64,000 nt of DNA from assembly GCA_003116995.1 (NCBI GenBank), contig BDSL01000010.1:558001-622000 (forward strand), in the 5' to 3' direction. Below, piece by piece: positions 35,271 to 48,224 of this stretch. The notes under the pieces are model-generated. The model had not been told where the DNA came from. It worked only from the letters and a program-made list of their open reading frames with translations, and made no database searches. The position numbers and the translations under genes were made by a program. How positions within the stretch are numbered: position 1 is the stretch's first letter; each line of letters begins with the position of its first letter. The DNA is from Yamagishiella unicocca. Its lineage: Eukaryota > Chlorophyta > Chlorophyceae > Chlamydomonadales > Volvocaceae.

Positions 35271-37973
35271 AGTGCGTTGGTTACATGCAGTGAGGGACTG
35301 CAACGGTGGTGAGGGCGTACAAGGGGAGACCCACTCAGTTCCCTGCCCGCTCAGCACACGCCAGGGCCACGCCCAGCGCAACCTATCAATATTACTACAA
35401 GACCTGTTGTGAGGGACCGGAACCGGGTCTACTGGCAGGGGAAGTAGTAGTACACGTTACAGTGGATGCGCAAGGCTGGCTTCCAAGGTCTGGCGCCGTC
35501 CGTCCGTGAGCTGAACACAGTAGTACTTACTTTAACCATTGATAACAGTTGGCACTATTTTACTGTTCATCGGTTACAGGTGAGCTGGACAAAGGTTAGG
35601 GTTTTTGCTGGTTCTACTCGAACCCTTTGTCAAACAATTGAGCAAGGGCTAAGCAGGTTGCAGCAAAAGATGTTGCTTGGCAGGACCGCTGGCATGTTGG
35701 TAGTACCGTTAGTCGTTGGCGTCTTGGCGCTTACTTGGTTATGAGGTTAGCCTTGGTGTGTTTTCGGGGTGGGTGCAGCTCGTTGAAGCATGACCGGAGG
35801 ACGATTACAGTAGTTCCTAGTGCAGCAGTTACCGTAGCAAATGCTACAATGGGCTCCAGGCCCGACGGTTACACCAGATTCCAGCCCCAGGAGGGAGGTC
35901 TGGAGGGTTGCGTGTCCAAGGGACCCATGGGACCGGCTTGTGAAGTTGTGATTACCCAAAAGGTATTTTTGCCGCGAGCGAGTGATTCGCGGCGTACTTT
36001 AATGTCCTGACATGAGCGACCTAACAATGTTGCAATAAAGAGAGAGCTCTGCTTATGTGGGATGGCGCCCAGCACAGCAACCTGCTTTCGTCTGGATGGC
36101 TGTGGGAAACCTGTGAGTTACACTTTCCGATGTTTCCGCCTTGACTGGATGATTTCTTGTTGCAACATTGAATTTAAAATTTCCGCCTTGACTGGATGAT
36201 TTCTTGTTGCAGCATTCGCCATCTTGGCGGTGCCCTCCCTCGCTTCGTCGCTTGGTTTCCCCGTCGTATGGTCTTGCAACCACCTGTAACGGTAATCACG
36301 GCATTCGCCGGCGGATTAGCGCATAAGTCGGGTGCCTGATGAGCGGTTACCGCCAGACCAATAGGTGCGTGTCGCAATCCGGCCCGCTATGACCGTTATT
36401 ACGACGACGCGAAAGCGCCAGCGTCGTGTGTATATTGGAGAGCCTTTCGATAACATCAGCGAGGCGGCACCACGTTACAAATGTGTGAGCAATTACGCGC
36501 CGATATAATTCCTCCTCAGCACCAGTGACGTACGCAGTTCAAACTGTAACAACAGTCGATGGATTTGAAATTTGAGACGCCGGCAGGTGCTTTGCAATGA
36601 AAAGTCAGTAGAAATGTGTGCAGGCGCTGTGCAGGTAATCCCGTATCCATTTAGGCGGCCCAGGCAGCGCATTATATCCGCCAAAATTTGCTATAAATCG
36701 TACTAGTACATGAAGTTCCTTTTTTCGACAGATGACAGTTCGACATGACTCAAAACGCTAGCCACTCGCGCACACGACCCACTCGCGCTCTCTCCTGCTG
36801 TCCGCCGCGGCCCAACGTCAACAGACCCGCTGGCTTGAACAAACGGCAGAACCGCGCGCTGCATGTCCTCCGAAGGTGTCGCAGCGGCTCTGTTTCAAGC
36901 AGTCAATGTCGCAACATTCGCCTGCCCAGGCGCACCGAAAGATGCATATCTGGGCATATCAAAGCGCGAAAGGGACGTCCAGGTCGCCTCCTCCTCCTCA
37001 CGTGCTGCGGGCACTGCTGGCCGGCCGAAACACCGCGAGCTGCCAGCTGTTATGCCTGGCAATAAATGCCTCCAACAGAGCGCGTCCTACCCGTCCGCAA
37101 AGAACCTCTTTCTCGTCATTATTGGCGCCTGGGTCAAGTCCCATTATGCAGAGCAGTACCCGAGCGCGCGCAGCCGGCGGCTTCTATCATCGCGCATCGA
37201 AAGCACCCAAGCGCCGCCGGCTGCCGTCATCCACATGCACGCTTATTCACACAAGGAGAAACAAACATCGCTAAAGGAGCGGTCTCCGCCCCTTCCGTCC
37301 TGCTGCTGCGTACCTCTCACCGCCGCCTCCCTCGCGCCGCTGTTCAGCAGTGTTCCGCTTTCCACCGTAATATCGGGCACCGGCCTTCATGCTAAAATTC
37401 CGGCAGGAGTGTGACCCAGGTGGCACCTGGCGAATATCTGCGCTGGAATGGCGCGCAGCTGCACCTCATCCGTTGCATGCCACGTCAGCCAAATTGGTCG
37501 CGGCAGTCGGAGGCGAGAATGCCGGCGCGAAGGTGGGGCCTGGAACGCGCGGGCACGAAGCTGGTAGCATTAAGCCGAGGGCTGCGACATGTCGGTTGTG
37601 ACCACGGGGGGGGATCGAATCCCGGGAAGCGAGCCTGGGGGGGGGTGACACCAATGGCGGACATTTCAGGGCGGGGCTGGTTGTGGACGATGAAGTACGT
37701 TGGGCATGATGCAGGTAGCGGAGGGCGACGTAAGTGGATCAGTGAAGGGATGAGATTACTCATGGTGCGTTCTAGGCAAACACGGACCACTGGGAAGCGC
37801 CGGGCGTGTGGTCCAGCGATAGGCCGCAGGCTAAGGCGAAGAGGTCAAATTTGTTTTGGTCTTGTGCAGAAAAAATCGTGCAGCGTCATTTGCAATGAGG
37901 CTTAGCATGTACGTATCCGCTGTCCTTAACAAACCTTCGCGCCCGTCTGCAACCATCCAAGACCCAATTTCCC
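35271..37973. other. Convergent intergenic region
   Basis: No gene is supported between the stops of the oxidase gene (plus) and the zinc-finger gene (minus). A repeat fragment lies at about 35832-35875 and a 50-bp direct duplication at about 36132-36212 (TTTCCGCCTTGACTGGATGA twice). The frame 36863-37414 starts with ATG and is 183 codons long but has no domain, no signal sequence and mixed codon use, so it was not called. Confidence 0.55.
36132..36212. repeat. Direct duplication, about 32 bp
   Basis: TTTCCGCCTTGACTGGATGA, followed by TTTCTTGTTGCA, occurs twice, about 48 bp apart, with only one difference at the end. Confidence 0.85.
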
Positions 37974-40900
37974 CTAGGTGACAGGGGAAGTAGGGCCTCG
38001 GACACGGGCCCGGCGCGCACCGTGGCCCTGGCTGGCGACACTCGCCGCCCGTGTCATGGTCAGGCTGGCCACCTCGTGCAGCAGGGTGTCGCCCCCGCCG
38101 CCACCTGGCTGCGGAAGCAGTTGCAGGGCCGCAGGGTGGAGCAAATTTACTCGCTGAGGGATCAGCAGCAGCGGTAGCATCAATATGGGCGACATGTGAC
38201 ACCCATCGGGTGCAGCGTGGGCGACTCAAAATGGGTGACCCCAGATGGTGACCGCGTGGCATGGTGACGTGTGCGCCTTTGCGGCCCCCGATACGGTACG
38301 CCCATACGGTACGGTGCGCCCATACGGTACGGTACGCCCGTACGGTACGGCGGCGCGACGGTCCTTCAGCCGGGCGCACCTGGGGGGCTGGCGGGATGGG
38401 AGGTGGCGGCAAGGGCATCTCCGTAGTGACCGTGCCGCTGGCCATTCGAGCCATGGGCGCCAGTGACACGGTACCGTTGCTCGGATTGTTGTTGCCGCCA
38501 AGCGCGCCGCTCATCTGAGGGGGCAACGAGGCAGCAGAAGCAGACGCAGCAGGAGCGGTGGAGTGAGGGAGGGCGCCAGGTGGGGTGAGGGCAGCACAGC
38601 GAGTGGAGGGGTGCAGCAAAGGGCGCGCGTTGCATACATTTAGACGTCCGTGAGAAGGCGGCGTGAGGCAAGGGATAAGGCGAGGGCAGAGGGGCAGTTG
38701 AGGGTGCCGAGCTGCGGAGATTATGAATAGCAGGTGCCGGTGCGGGATGGGGCGTTGGTGAGGGCAGCCCCGTCATTTGCGGTGGGTGCCAGGAAGTGCC
38801 CAAAGCTGAGCCCCGCCAGGGAGTCTGCCCCGAGCCTCGGAAAACAACAAGCGGCGCAAGCGAACTGCCGAAAGCAGTTGTCCCTTACTTTGGCCCCTCT
38901 GCCGCTTGACACTAAGGATACCTTGTAAAATCGGCTTTGCCCAGTATCCTTGAACATGTGCTTAATTAGTCCCAAAGCACGCGGAAAGCCCCCTAGCAGT
39001 TAAACGGTTGGTTCGCCTCGTTGCTTGGCTGAGGTTTGTTAGCTAAGAAGCCATGTGACTTCCAAGGTATGTCGCAATTCGAAGGTCGCGCATCGCGTAA
39101 CAAACGCGCATAGGGGTTTGTGGCTCCTACGTTCGCACGACAGCGAAGGGCACGGTTCTACCGTCGCGGCTCTTTCCTCGCCCATATTTCGCTGAAAAGC
39201 GACTGCTTGCAGATGAGCTTTGGGTAGTTGCGCGTTGCAAGCTGCGTCATATTAGTTTTGGGTCGATGGCAAGTGCCATGTATTGTGAAGTTATTATTAT
39301 TTATTCCACCTGCCAAACACAACAATGGCAGTTCGCATAGGCGCCATGTCCCCCTCATCGTGCTCGTGTGCAAGTGTGGCGAGGCGGTTCCGACATGGAT
39401 CTTTTTTATTCGAAAGTGCTGACAGCAAGCAGCACATGTTACGGTAGCTGCAGTGACCTAATCCTGCACGTCAACAACGCAATTAAGGTTTCGTCGCCAC
39501 GGCGTACTCCATCGCTGGGTACTCCACTCATACAACACCGCCTTGGCCCGACTCAGAAAAAACGCAAACGCACGGACCGGACCCTCCATTGCGGACCCAC
39601 CGATCGCATTCATATTTGGATAAGGCCCTTCCTGCACATATTATATTCCGATCCCGAACCTTCCCCGGAAATCCCTCTGCGTACAGGCAGCACGGGGTAC
39701 ATGGCTTACGCAGATGATGCGCCACTTTCGGACAAAAAGGGGGGTACGCAGTCCACAGCCTGCTCCGGTCCGGTCAACAGTGACAAGCTAAGCTCATAAA
39801 GAATTCGCAGGAATTTACGTATCTAGCCTACAGGCTAATTCAGTGAGGCAATGCCCGGTCCCTCTCAGCACATTGTTGAACCTAGTTACGAATGCCCGGC
39901 CGAGCATACATGTGGTAGGTGGAACGCAACAAGCAAAGCTCCGGAGGCTTGATACGGTCCTCAGGCACGTGCGGTCGGCTGGTCACTCCCCTCTACTCGA
40001 GCGACCCACTAGGCTGCATGAAGGCCCGCTTGCATTCTGCCACACCCGCCCTCCGCCCCGCGTCGCGCTCGGTCTGCTCTCAATGAACCGCATATATCCC
40101 GTCCTCTAGGGCGAACGCTGGCGCGCCTTGACCGCTCCCCAGGGGCAAGCGACCGCTCCCCTTCCTTGTCCGCTGAAGCTGACCTGCCATGCTGCCAGTC
40201 ATACCTGTGGAATTCCACGGGCCGCCGAAACCAAACGTACTCCGAAACTGAGCTTCCCGGCGCACCGTACGCCGCTCTGTGCGCTTTCTGCGCGCCTGTT
40301 CGTGCCGTGCTAATGCCTTGGAAAGGATTCGGCTGCCGTAAGGCCAAGGCACGGCTCTGCTACCGGGCCGTGAATCGAGTCGGATCTATAGCAGCGAGTG
40401 AAGCGAGGGCAAAACGCTTTCCAGCGTGGGCCCCGGCCCTGGCCCTGGCCCTGGCCCGGCCCTCTGCCCCCTCCCTTCCCCTCGACGACTACTGGGCTAG
40501 CCGTCCGTGACGTGTGACGCAGAAAAGGATAACGGTGACGATGGAGTTGGTGACGGTGGAACTGGAGTCGGCGCCAACACCGGGTCTGTGTTCGTTCGTT
40601 CACGCTCCCGACGCTTTAATCGTCTACCGAAAGGCAGAGCTCGCGCGCCAGCCGCCAGCGCGAGACGCGTCTCGCACGCCGGGGCTTCGGAGACCGGTGT
40701 CCATCCCCGCAGTCTCGGGCAGCGGGTACCCGTACGGGTCCGTCGGATCACCCACCTGAGACACCAGGGTCGCGGTCGTTCCCTGGCTCTGCCCGCCATT
40801 AACACTGGCGACCGACGCGGCCGTCATAAGGCCCGAGATGGCACCCGCTGCCTGTATTTGCATCTGCTCGTCATGAGACACTGCTTGGGCCTGTTATGAT

Positions 40901-43694
40901 CGCATCATGGGCGGGTTGGGCGGGGTTATTGCGTCATGGGCGGGTTGGGTCGGGTCACCATGACTAGGACCAGATGCCTGCTCGCGACTTGCGAGCAGGC
41001 TCTGTGCGGCTTGTCCGGGGGGACGTGGGACGCATGGAGTTCTGGTTCCCCAGCCGAGAGCCCAGTGCCCGCCTACCGGACTCAACCCACCACCACGGAA
41101 CGGCGGGCACGGACGTTTCCGCCTCTATGGAATTGAATTCCTATGCGGAATTCCGGGTTTCCCCTCTACCCGCTCAGAACGCCGATCAGGGACAGGCCGC
41201 AAGACACCCAGTAGACCCAGGGGACGAAATAATTTCCCTAAATACGTGTGGGAACGCAGGCAAAGCAAATAATGACTCGCGGTTCTGTTTTGACAAAACA
41301 CGGTCGCTACCACAACTTTCACGCCATGCGGCTTAGCTTCCAGCAAGCCGCAAATCGTCGTCCTTCCGCAATCTTCCGCAATCCCGACACCTAAGAATGT
41401 ATCAGGCGCAGAGATGCACACGCGTTTTGTTCAACACAGGCGACCCAGATGCAACAAGCAGCAAGTTGCGACCTCCGTGCGCCGCCCCACCTGCAGCAGC
41501 AGCGCCGAGACCGTCTGCAGCGGCACGCCCACACCGCCCCCGCCGTTCCCGCTCGCTTGCAGCTGCTGCAGGTCTACGTTGAGGCCGGCCAGCGACAGCA
41601 GCTGCGCCTGCGAGGTGGGGGGGGATCAATTTGTACGAAATGGTTGTCAGCGTGCCATTCGCGTCTTGCACGGGCTCGCTGTCAGCGTGCCATTCGCATC
41701 TTGCACGGGCTGAGTGTCAAGAGTGCCATTCGTGTCAACAGCGAACTTCCTCCTCGTCTCAGTGCCGACCCACGGGTCAAGGGTCTGAACCTCCCGCAGG
41801 CGCACCTGCAAGCCGCGCTGCGCTGCTTCGTCGCCGTTGAGGCCGTTGAGGGCGTTGAGGCCGTTGAGGAGGAGGCCGGCCGGCAGGCTCAGCTGCTGCA
41901 TGTGCCCCTGGTGGCCCAGCGACCCTGCCATGCCCGGCGGCATGCCAGACATGGAGGGGTGGTGGTGCTGCTGCTGCTGCCGCTTCACTCTGCGGATGCG
42001 AGGACGAGTGCGGGCGGGCTGCTGGTCAGTGGTGCGGGCGGGCAGCCGGGCGCCAGGACGCATGCGGCTGGCGGAGTCGGGTGAGCTTGCACTGCAGGGA
42101 ACTGCTAACCGACGGAAGCAGGAAACGCCTGGAGGTATGCGCCCTCGTTTAGGGGAGCAAGCACGTGGAGGACAGGGATCCTCTCGCCCTCCACATCCGC
42201 CCACTTGCACGCGTTACTAGGTGGCAAAATGAGTCAGCTGCGTTGCACCGGACTCGACAAGCACATGCACGGGACTGCGTTCACCACGCACCTTCCCCGT
42301 GCGCGCTCCGAAGCCCACCCCTTGGGTCCAAAAAAACCCTTCAACCCTCCTGCACCCGTTCGCCCGCTCCCTGCACAACCCGGAGGTGTAGGGAGCGGGC
42401 GGAAACGGGGTCTTACAAAGCCTCCGACCTGATCCACCCTCCCCTCACTTTTCCCCAACCCAGTTCTGCAGCATGCATCTCAAAACGTCTGTTCTAATCG
42501 GTTTTTTCTGGCATCCACGGGTCTTCCTCGAATCCCCTCACTTTTGCGACACCTCGTACTCCTTCCGCCAGCGGGCCACGTCCACACCGCGATCCCGCAG
42601 CGTCCCCTCGTGGTGGCGCAGGAAGTGCTTCCGCACGCAGTCCGTATGGTAGGCCGAGTAGGCGGTGCAGGCGTGGTTGCAGAGCAGGCAGTTGATCTTC
42701 TTATGGTCCACTACCTGGAGGGGTGAAGAGGTGATTGGGCGGGGTAGGGACAGCAGGTGACGCGACAAAGCGGGGCAGGCGGGCGCACATCCCGAGGTTC
42801 AGGAGCGGAAGCGGGGCAGGCGAGCGTACCCAAAGATAAGAGGTGGTTGGGCGGGGCGGGAGAGTGATCCGGTAAATCCGGGGCTGGGAAGCGGGACCGT
42901 CACGAGCGGTCCCGAAGTACGAAAGACCAGGGGCGATGGCCCACCAAGCGGGTGGCATCAGGCCCAAACCCAGCCTTACCCCTCCTTGGCCCCAAGGTGA
43001 GCCCTCAGGCAGGAAGGCCCACCTAAACTAATTGATTGTTCTCACGTCGCAGTTGTGCATTCCCCTGTCGCCTCCACCGCTGCTCAACAGTACCCACTCG
43101 CTCGCAGCCTGAACTCCATCCCAGCAGCAGGCGACAAGTCACTCACCTCCACCATCCCCAAAATCATTCCGTCAAACAGCTCCGCAATCTTGCGGCTCAT
43201 GTCCGCCATCTTCTTGGCGTGTTGCGCCTCGTTCTTGAAGCTGTAGGGGCAGCCGCGGCAACGACCCGGGCATCAGCAGCGGCAACGACCCAGGCAGCAG
43301 CATCGCCTCAACAGCAGCAGGCGGCATCAGATGACAGCGCGCATCCGGCACCCACAAGGGACATACCGGTACCGCTCTGCTAACGCCGCATCGACTTCGC
43401 CTGACTTGATCTGATCCATAGCGCCAGAGGTCACAACCGTACACTCGTCCTACCCTGCCATCGGGGGAAAGCAAGCAAACCCCGCCAACAACCCCGGCAC
43501 CAGACCTAAACGATTTCGACGAAGGTCACTCAGACGTAGCCTCACCGGCCGTCCGCGTGACGCGTCTTGCTCTCCTTCTTGGGCTGCCCTGGCGCGCCTC
43601 CCTGGCCGCCGGCGCCATCGCTGCCGCTTTGTCGCGGAATGCCCAGAAGCCCGCTCAGCTGCTCCGAAACCACATGCGGGGGCCACGGATGGAG

Positions 43695-43735
<41 letters not shown>

Positions 43736-46700
43736 GGTATGGACATTGCGTGCGCATAGCTCAATGCATGGCGCAAGCACATCGGGGCATGCAGGTTAGC
43801 GAACTCGGAGAGTATTAGCGTAAGGGTGTCTTGGGTCATTGCACACGAATCAGTACTGGCACGCTGCAAGGCGCCTGACAACCCACAGCAGCCCCCCACT
43901 CCAGTCGCCAGATGCAGCTCATCGTCCAGATGCAGCTCATCGTCCAGGACCGCTCCAGTGCCGCTCCCCACTCCCCGGCGAGGACAACTTCCCAGAGTCG
44001 GAAATGGGTTTTAATAAAAAGAATAATGTACCGGTATGTCTTCTGATAAGTAATAGCCGTAAGCGGAAGCCTCAGCCAGCGGGGGCCGTTCCCACAACGC
44101 CACGAACCCACCGTCCCGGCGTCGCCCTGCATGTCCCCGTCGTCTCCCTCATCGCCGTCCATGTCCTGGTTGCCGTACGTGTCCTGCTGCATGGAGTCGC
44201 TGTGTTGCGTCTGCAGTAGGTGGTAGGACCCGTAGCCTGCGGCCGCGAGGGCGGCGGCGGCGGCGGCGGCGCCGTGCGAGTGGTGGCTGCCGAGGAGCGC
44301 CACCGCGGCGGCGGCGGCGTTTTCGGCCGGCAGGTGCAAGGCGGAGGGCAGCGGAGGCGGCAGGGGCGCGGCGACAGCGGAGGCGGTCTCCCGCCCCGAT
44401 GTGTGCGCGGCCGCCGCGTCGAGGATGTCTGGGGGCAGCCGCGCAGGGTAGGGTTTTGAGGAAGACCCGTGGATGCGAGAAAAAACCGTTAAAAACCGTT
44501 TAGAACAGACGTAGGGTGGGGTAGGTGGTGTGTGATGGCCGAGCTTTGTCGTGGGGTAAGGTGGTGTGTGATGACCGGTCTTTGTCGTGGGGTAAGGTGG
44601 TGTAATAATGACCGGGCTTTGTGTGACAACACGACCGCACCGGTGCGGAATACCTGCTTCCTGTGTTTGGAGAAACGCGCGCGGTTCAACTTGTTGGGTT
44701 GCCTACAAACGGCACAACGCGCGCGGCCATCCAGCCATCCGCCGTGCTCCTTTCTGGTTCCAGGGCGATGACGTTCCCTTGCGAGCCCGTCGAGCCCAGC
44801 TCCCCAGGCCCTCATGCCCATTAAATTGCAGCGCAGGGAGCAACCCCTCATCGACACCGCTCGCCGCCCACGAGCAGCGGCCCCTCAGCCGGAGGTTGGG
44901 GGCCGCCCTCCCAACCCCGCGGTCTTTTTTTGCACATACACACACACACACACGCGGCTCAGCTCAGCATTTATAAAACACACGCGGGTTTTCTCTCAAA
45001 CCTCCGCCCCCCCGTGGCCCACTCGACCCCTGCCTTCTCCCGTGTCGTGTCCTCGCTGCCGCCAATCGGCCGCCAGGCCCGCACGCATTTCGCCCAGTTC
45101 ACCCAGTTCTCTATCCGTGGACTTCTCGCCGCTCCGTTCCATGGGCTCACCTGAGATGCGCGCGCGGATGAGGTCCCTGGGCGCCATTTCCTCGCTGGTA
45201 GTGTTGAGGTACAGCCGGCACTGCTGGCTGACAGCCGACTCGTCGTCCGCGTACTGGGCGGCCATCGCCCTGCGCGTAGGCGCCACGTCACCGCAATCAT
45301 AATCGTGGGCAAGGCAACGCCGTGCCGCCTGCATGTGCGGGCCTTATGTGCCGTACGTGACACATCACTTCGCACGGCGACCCCAAGCTGCCGGCTTGAG
45401 CAGAACCGCACGCTGGTCGTTCAGTCCCTTTCTTGCCTCATCCATCACGGGAAGGGCGTGGGGGTGCTGGCTACCTTACCGCAACGCCAACCCCCTCTTT
45501 AAACCCTAATGTCACACCCCAATGTTCCGTCATGTTCCCTTGCACTCCCCGCTGCCGCACATACGGTGTTCTCTTATCTGATGTTTTGGGAGCGCGAGTA
45601 CGTTTTCACCCCTAGACCCTCATCTCCTACAGCGTCGGTCTTGATCTTTTCGTCGAGAGCATCGTCGTCCCTAGCATGTATGTCGGCGCGGTTGTGAGTT
45701 GTTGTGATTGTGGTGATTGTGGTTTTGGCGGCTTCATCGACGTACGCTTCTTCCCCGCACGAAATGCAGAGGGGACACACCCCTGCCGTCCCCACCTGAA
45801 GTGGTCAAAAGCTTCCGCCAGCGCCGAATCGCTGCTGATGGGGACCAGTTCCGAAAAGTAGCGGTACTTGACCAGCCACGTGATGCTGTGTTCAATCTGC
45901 GGCGCGCACCAGACGAGGCGACATGACGTTGGTGTGGGCCCAAACCAGCGAAGCCGCACCTCTACCGTAAAGCCCGTTTATACAAACCGACCGACCTAAA
46001 TGAACCTCGCCCGATAGCTGCCCGCATTCATACACCGCAGCCAGCTCGCCGCTGAGCAGAAACTCGCGCAGCACGTTCCCCTGGCCTGTCCGCATTCCGT
46101 CGCCAGCAGCTTCCCCCAACCCTTTGTGCTCCACGTTCGTTAGCTGCACTCGCGACCCAACCGCCTTCGACTGCCTTCGACTGCGGCTTCTCGGCACCTG
46201 GCTCTGCCCCCCGACCGCCTGCTCTCCTCCCCTGGTGCGCGAGTCCGGAACACCGGACCAACGCGCGTGGGTGCCTTTTACCTCACCTCACCGCCCTACA
46301 CCCAGGCGGAGCACCCCATGTAGGTCCACCAAGCAGGCACCAGCCGACCCAGCCCGCACCTCCACTCGTGATACCGGTAGTAAGGCTTTGGTGATAAGGC
46401 CCTTTGACGCTAGATGCCCTTGGGCAGCCATCCGCACCCTTCACCGCCCGCCAACGCTCCGAAGACCCCTACGCTCGCTTGCGCCGCCCCCCGCCCGCCG
46501 CCCGCCCACTCCCACCTGCAGGAAGGACCGCAGTGCTGCCGCCAGCTCCGACAACGTGCGCGGCTGTGACTCCGGCGGCGGTAGCGTCCATAGGCCCAGA
46601 TTTTCCTCAGCCTAGGGCAGGCGAAATACCCGCAAGGCGCGGGAGGCCTTGGGTCCACAGCGGAAAGCCAACCCCCGCAAAACGCGTATCGGCTGTTTCC

Positions 46701-48224
46701 CGGCAGCTCGTCGGCACCCCTGACCCACGGCCTAAGCTTCAACACCCAACCAGCAAGCAACTCAGGGAGCTGATAGCGTACGTTACGGTACGCGCTTTCG
46801 TGACCCCACAAGCACCCGCAAGCATCCGCAAGCATCCGCAAGCATCCGCAAGCATCCGCAAACGCAGCACTCCTCGGCGTGCGTCACGCTGCGACCGCTG
46901 GAAAGACCTCCCACCTCCATTGCCAAGACCACCCACCTGCGCCACCCTGCGCTTGCCTCCTTGCTGATCCGCTTCCCCGTACACCTCGCTGGTGCGAATC
47001 AGCAGGATGCGGGTCAGCCGGGAACCTGCGACGATGCAACGAGGCGGCCGCGGAGGGCCGGCGAGAAGACCCGGTTACACGGCTGCGGGGAGGCGTGTGG
47101 GGTTGCGACCCCCAGAATAAAACCCACACAGCCCTGGCATTGGGGGTGGCGGTACTGGCAGCATCGAAGCTGAAGCGTCGCGCCGCGAGAAGATGAAACG
47201 GATGGCTCGAGCTTCAGGTTGATCGATCCCAGGGACTTGTCTACCGGCGTGACAATTTCGCGTTTGCTTTGCCACTCGCATGATGAGCTTCCAAGGACTG
47301 CGTTCCGTTCGACAGAGAGCTAGCAGAGCAGGACCGCGCAGATGAGCTTCCCGCCACATGCCCTTACGCACCGCCCTTTCCGCATCGTCCTGTTTTACGC
47401 CTAAGCCAGGCCCGAACAGCGAGCCCATTCTCACCATCCTGTACCAACCCCAAGCTCTGATCGGGCAGCCAGCCCAGGCACGTACCAGGCAGTGGATCGC
47501 CCGTCACACGCACAGCGCTGTTCGGCTGGAATGTGCTGAACGTGAAGCCGTCCGGATCCGTAGGGTAGACCACACCGTCTAGCGCCACGTTGGCCAGACG
47601 GAAGTAGTCGCGGATGGTGGGCATGTGCAGCTTACCCTGGAATGCGGTACGATTGCGGTGGAGCAGGGCACGCAAAGGTCGCGGTGCGGGCAGGGGGGAG
47701 GGATGTTTACGTCTCCATGGTCGGCTGCGTGTGTGTCGCGGTCATGCGGGAATAGCGGGCGGCCACACATGGGGCAAACGGAGGAGAAGAGCTGGAGTTG
47801 GTGGATGGGGCTGCGCGAATCCTGCTGGACGGCTCAGGCATGACGGCGAAGGAGAGTGCCCTTGTGCGTCACACCGCCCACAGGGAGCGAAGAACGGTAG
47901 AATCGGGAAGCTCCTGGCCCAAACCCTAAGCAAGGTAGACGCTGGTGATGCGCGGGAGGCCGCCAGTCGTGCGCACCGAACGCTAGTTGACCTACGCTAG
48001 ATCTCCAAACGGAAGGCAGCAGAAACGGCATCGCTTCGCACACGGATGATGCACCGCAGCTAAAACGTGCGAAACTGTCGAGCAGCCACAAGCCCTTGCA
48101 ACATGAGGCCAAGGCATGCACGTCGGCTGACATTGTCACTTGCCTCGATTAACTGGAAGTACGCCCGCGGCGGCGGCGTGCCGTCAGGGCCCGACTCCCC
48201 ATGTTGAATAAGGACGGTGGCCAT
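37974..48224 (-). CDS. Unrecognised 663-residue protein with a C2H2/BED-like zinc finger
   Basis: Sixteen exons close in phase (5' to 3'): 48144-48224, 47486-47636, 46985-47025, 46516-46563, 46036-46080, 45796-45896, 45151-45269, 44112-44428, 43546-43661, 43147-43240, 42542-42714, 41806-41989, 41491-41607, 40756-40890, 38380-38514, 37974-38108. Residues 1-196 look globular (IRDYFRLANVALDG, ALRSFLQ, ITWLVKYRYFSELVPI). Residues 197-300 are Ala-rich, ending in an Asp/Gly acidic patch. Residues 341-371 look helical and basic (FKNEAQHAKKMADMSRKIAE). The finger is C380-x2-C383-x17-H401-x3-H405, flanked by DHKKIN and RHHEGTLRDRG. The tail has Gln/His and Leu/Asn repeats. A nuclear nucleic-acid-binding role is a guess from the finger. 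The first intron would use a GC donor, so the first exon is the least certain. The gene is divergent from the R3HCC1L-like gene 890 bp away. Confidence 0.75.
38283..38352. repeat. 18- to 20-bp tandem repeat in the last intron of the zinc-finger gene
   Basis: About three copies of a unit like CGCCCATACGGTACGGTACG lie between the exons ending at 38108 and 38380. Confidence 0.85.
43699..43729. repeat. (GT)n microsatellite
   Basis: About 15 GT dinucleotides on the plus strand, that is (AC)n on the coding strand, form part of the pyrimidine-containing tract upstream of the acceptor near 43662 in the zinc-finger gene. Confidence 0.95.
44515..44625. repeat. 37-bp tandem repeat in intron 7 of the zinc-finger gene
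   Basis: Three copies of a unit containing CTTTGTCGTGGGGTAAGGTG lie in the intron 44429-45150. Confidence 0.85.
46803..46862. repeat. 11-bp tandem repeat in intron 3 of the zinc-finger gene
   Basis: About five copies of AAGCATCCGCA, or its near variant with CACC, lie in the intron 46564-46984. Confidence 0.9.

Noticed and set aside
36863..37414. 183-codon ATG frame between convergent genes
   Set aside because: No domain, no signal peptide and mixed codon use; three overlapping frames look equally open.
37974..40890. Last three exons of the zinc-finger gene are each 135 nt, suggesting exon duplication
   Set aside because: Their translations share no similarity, so the equal lengths look coincidental.
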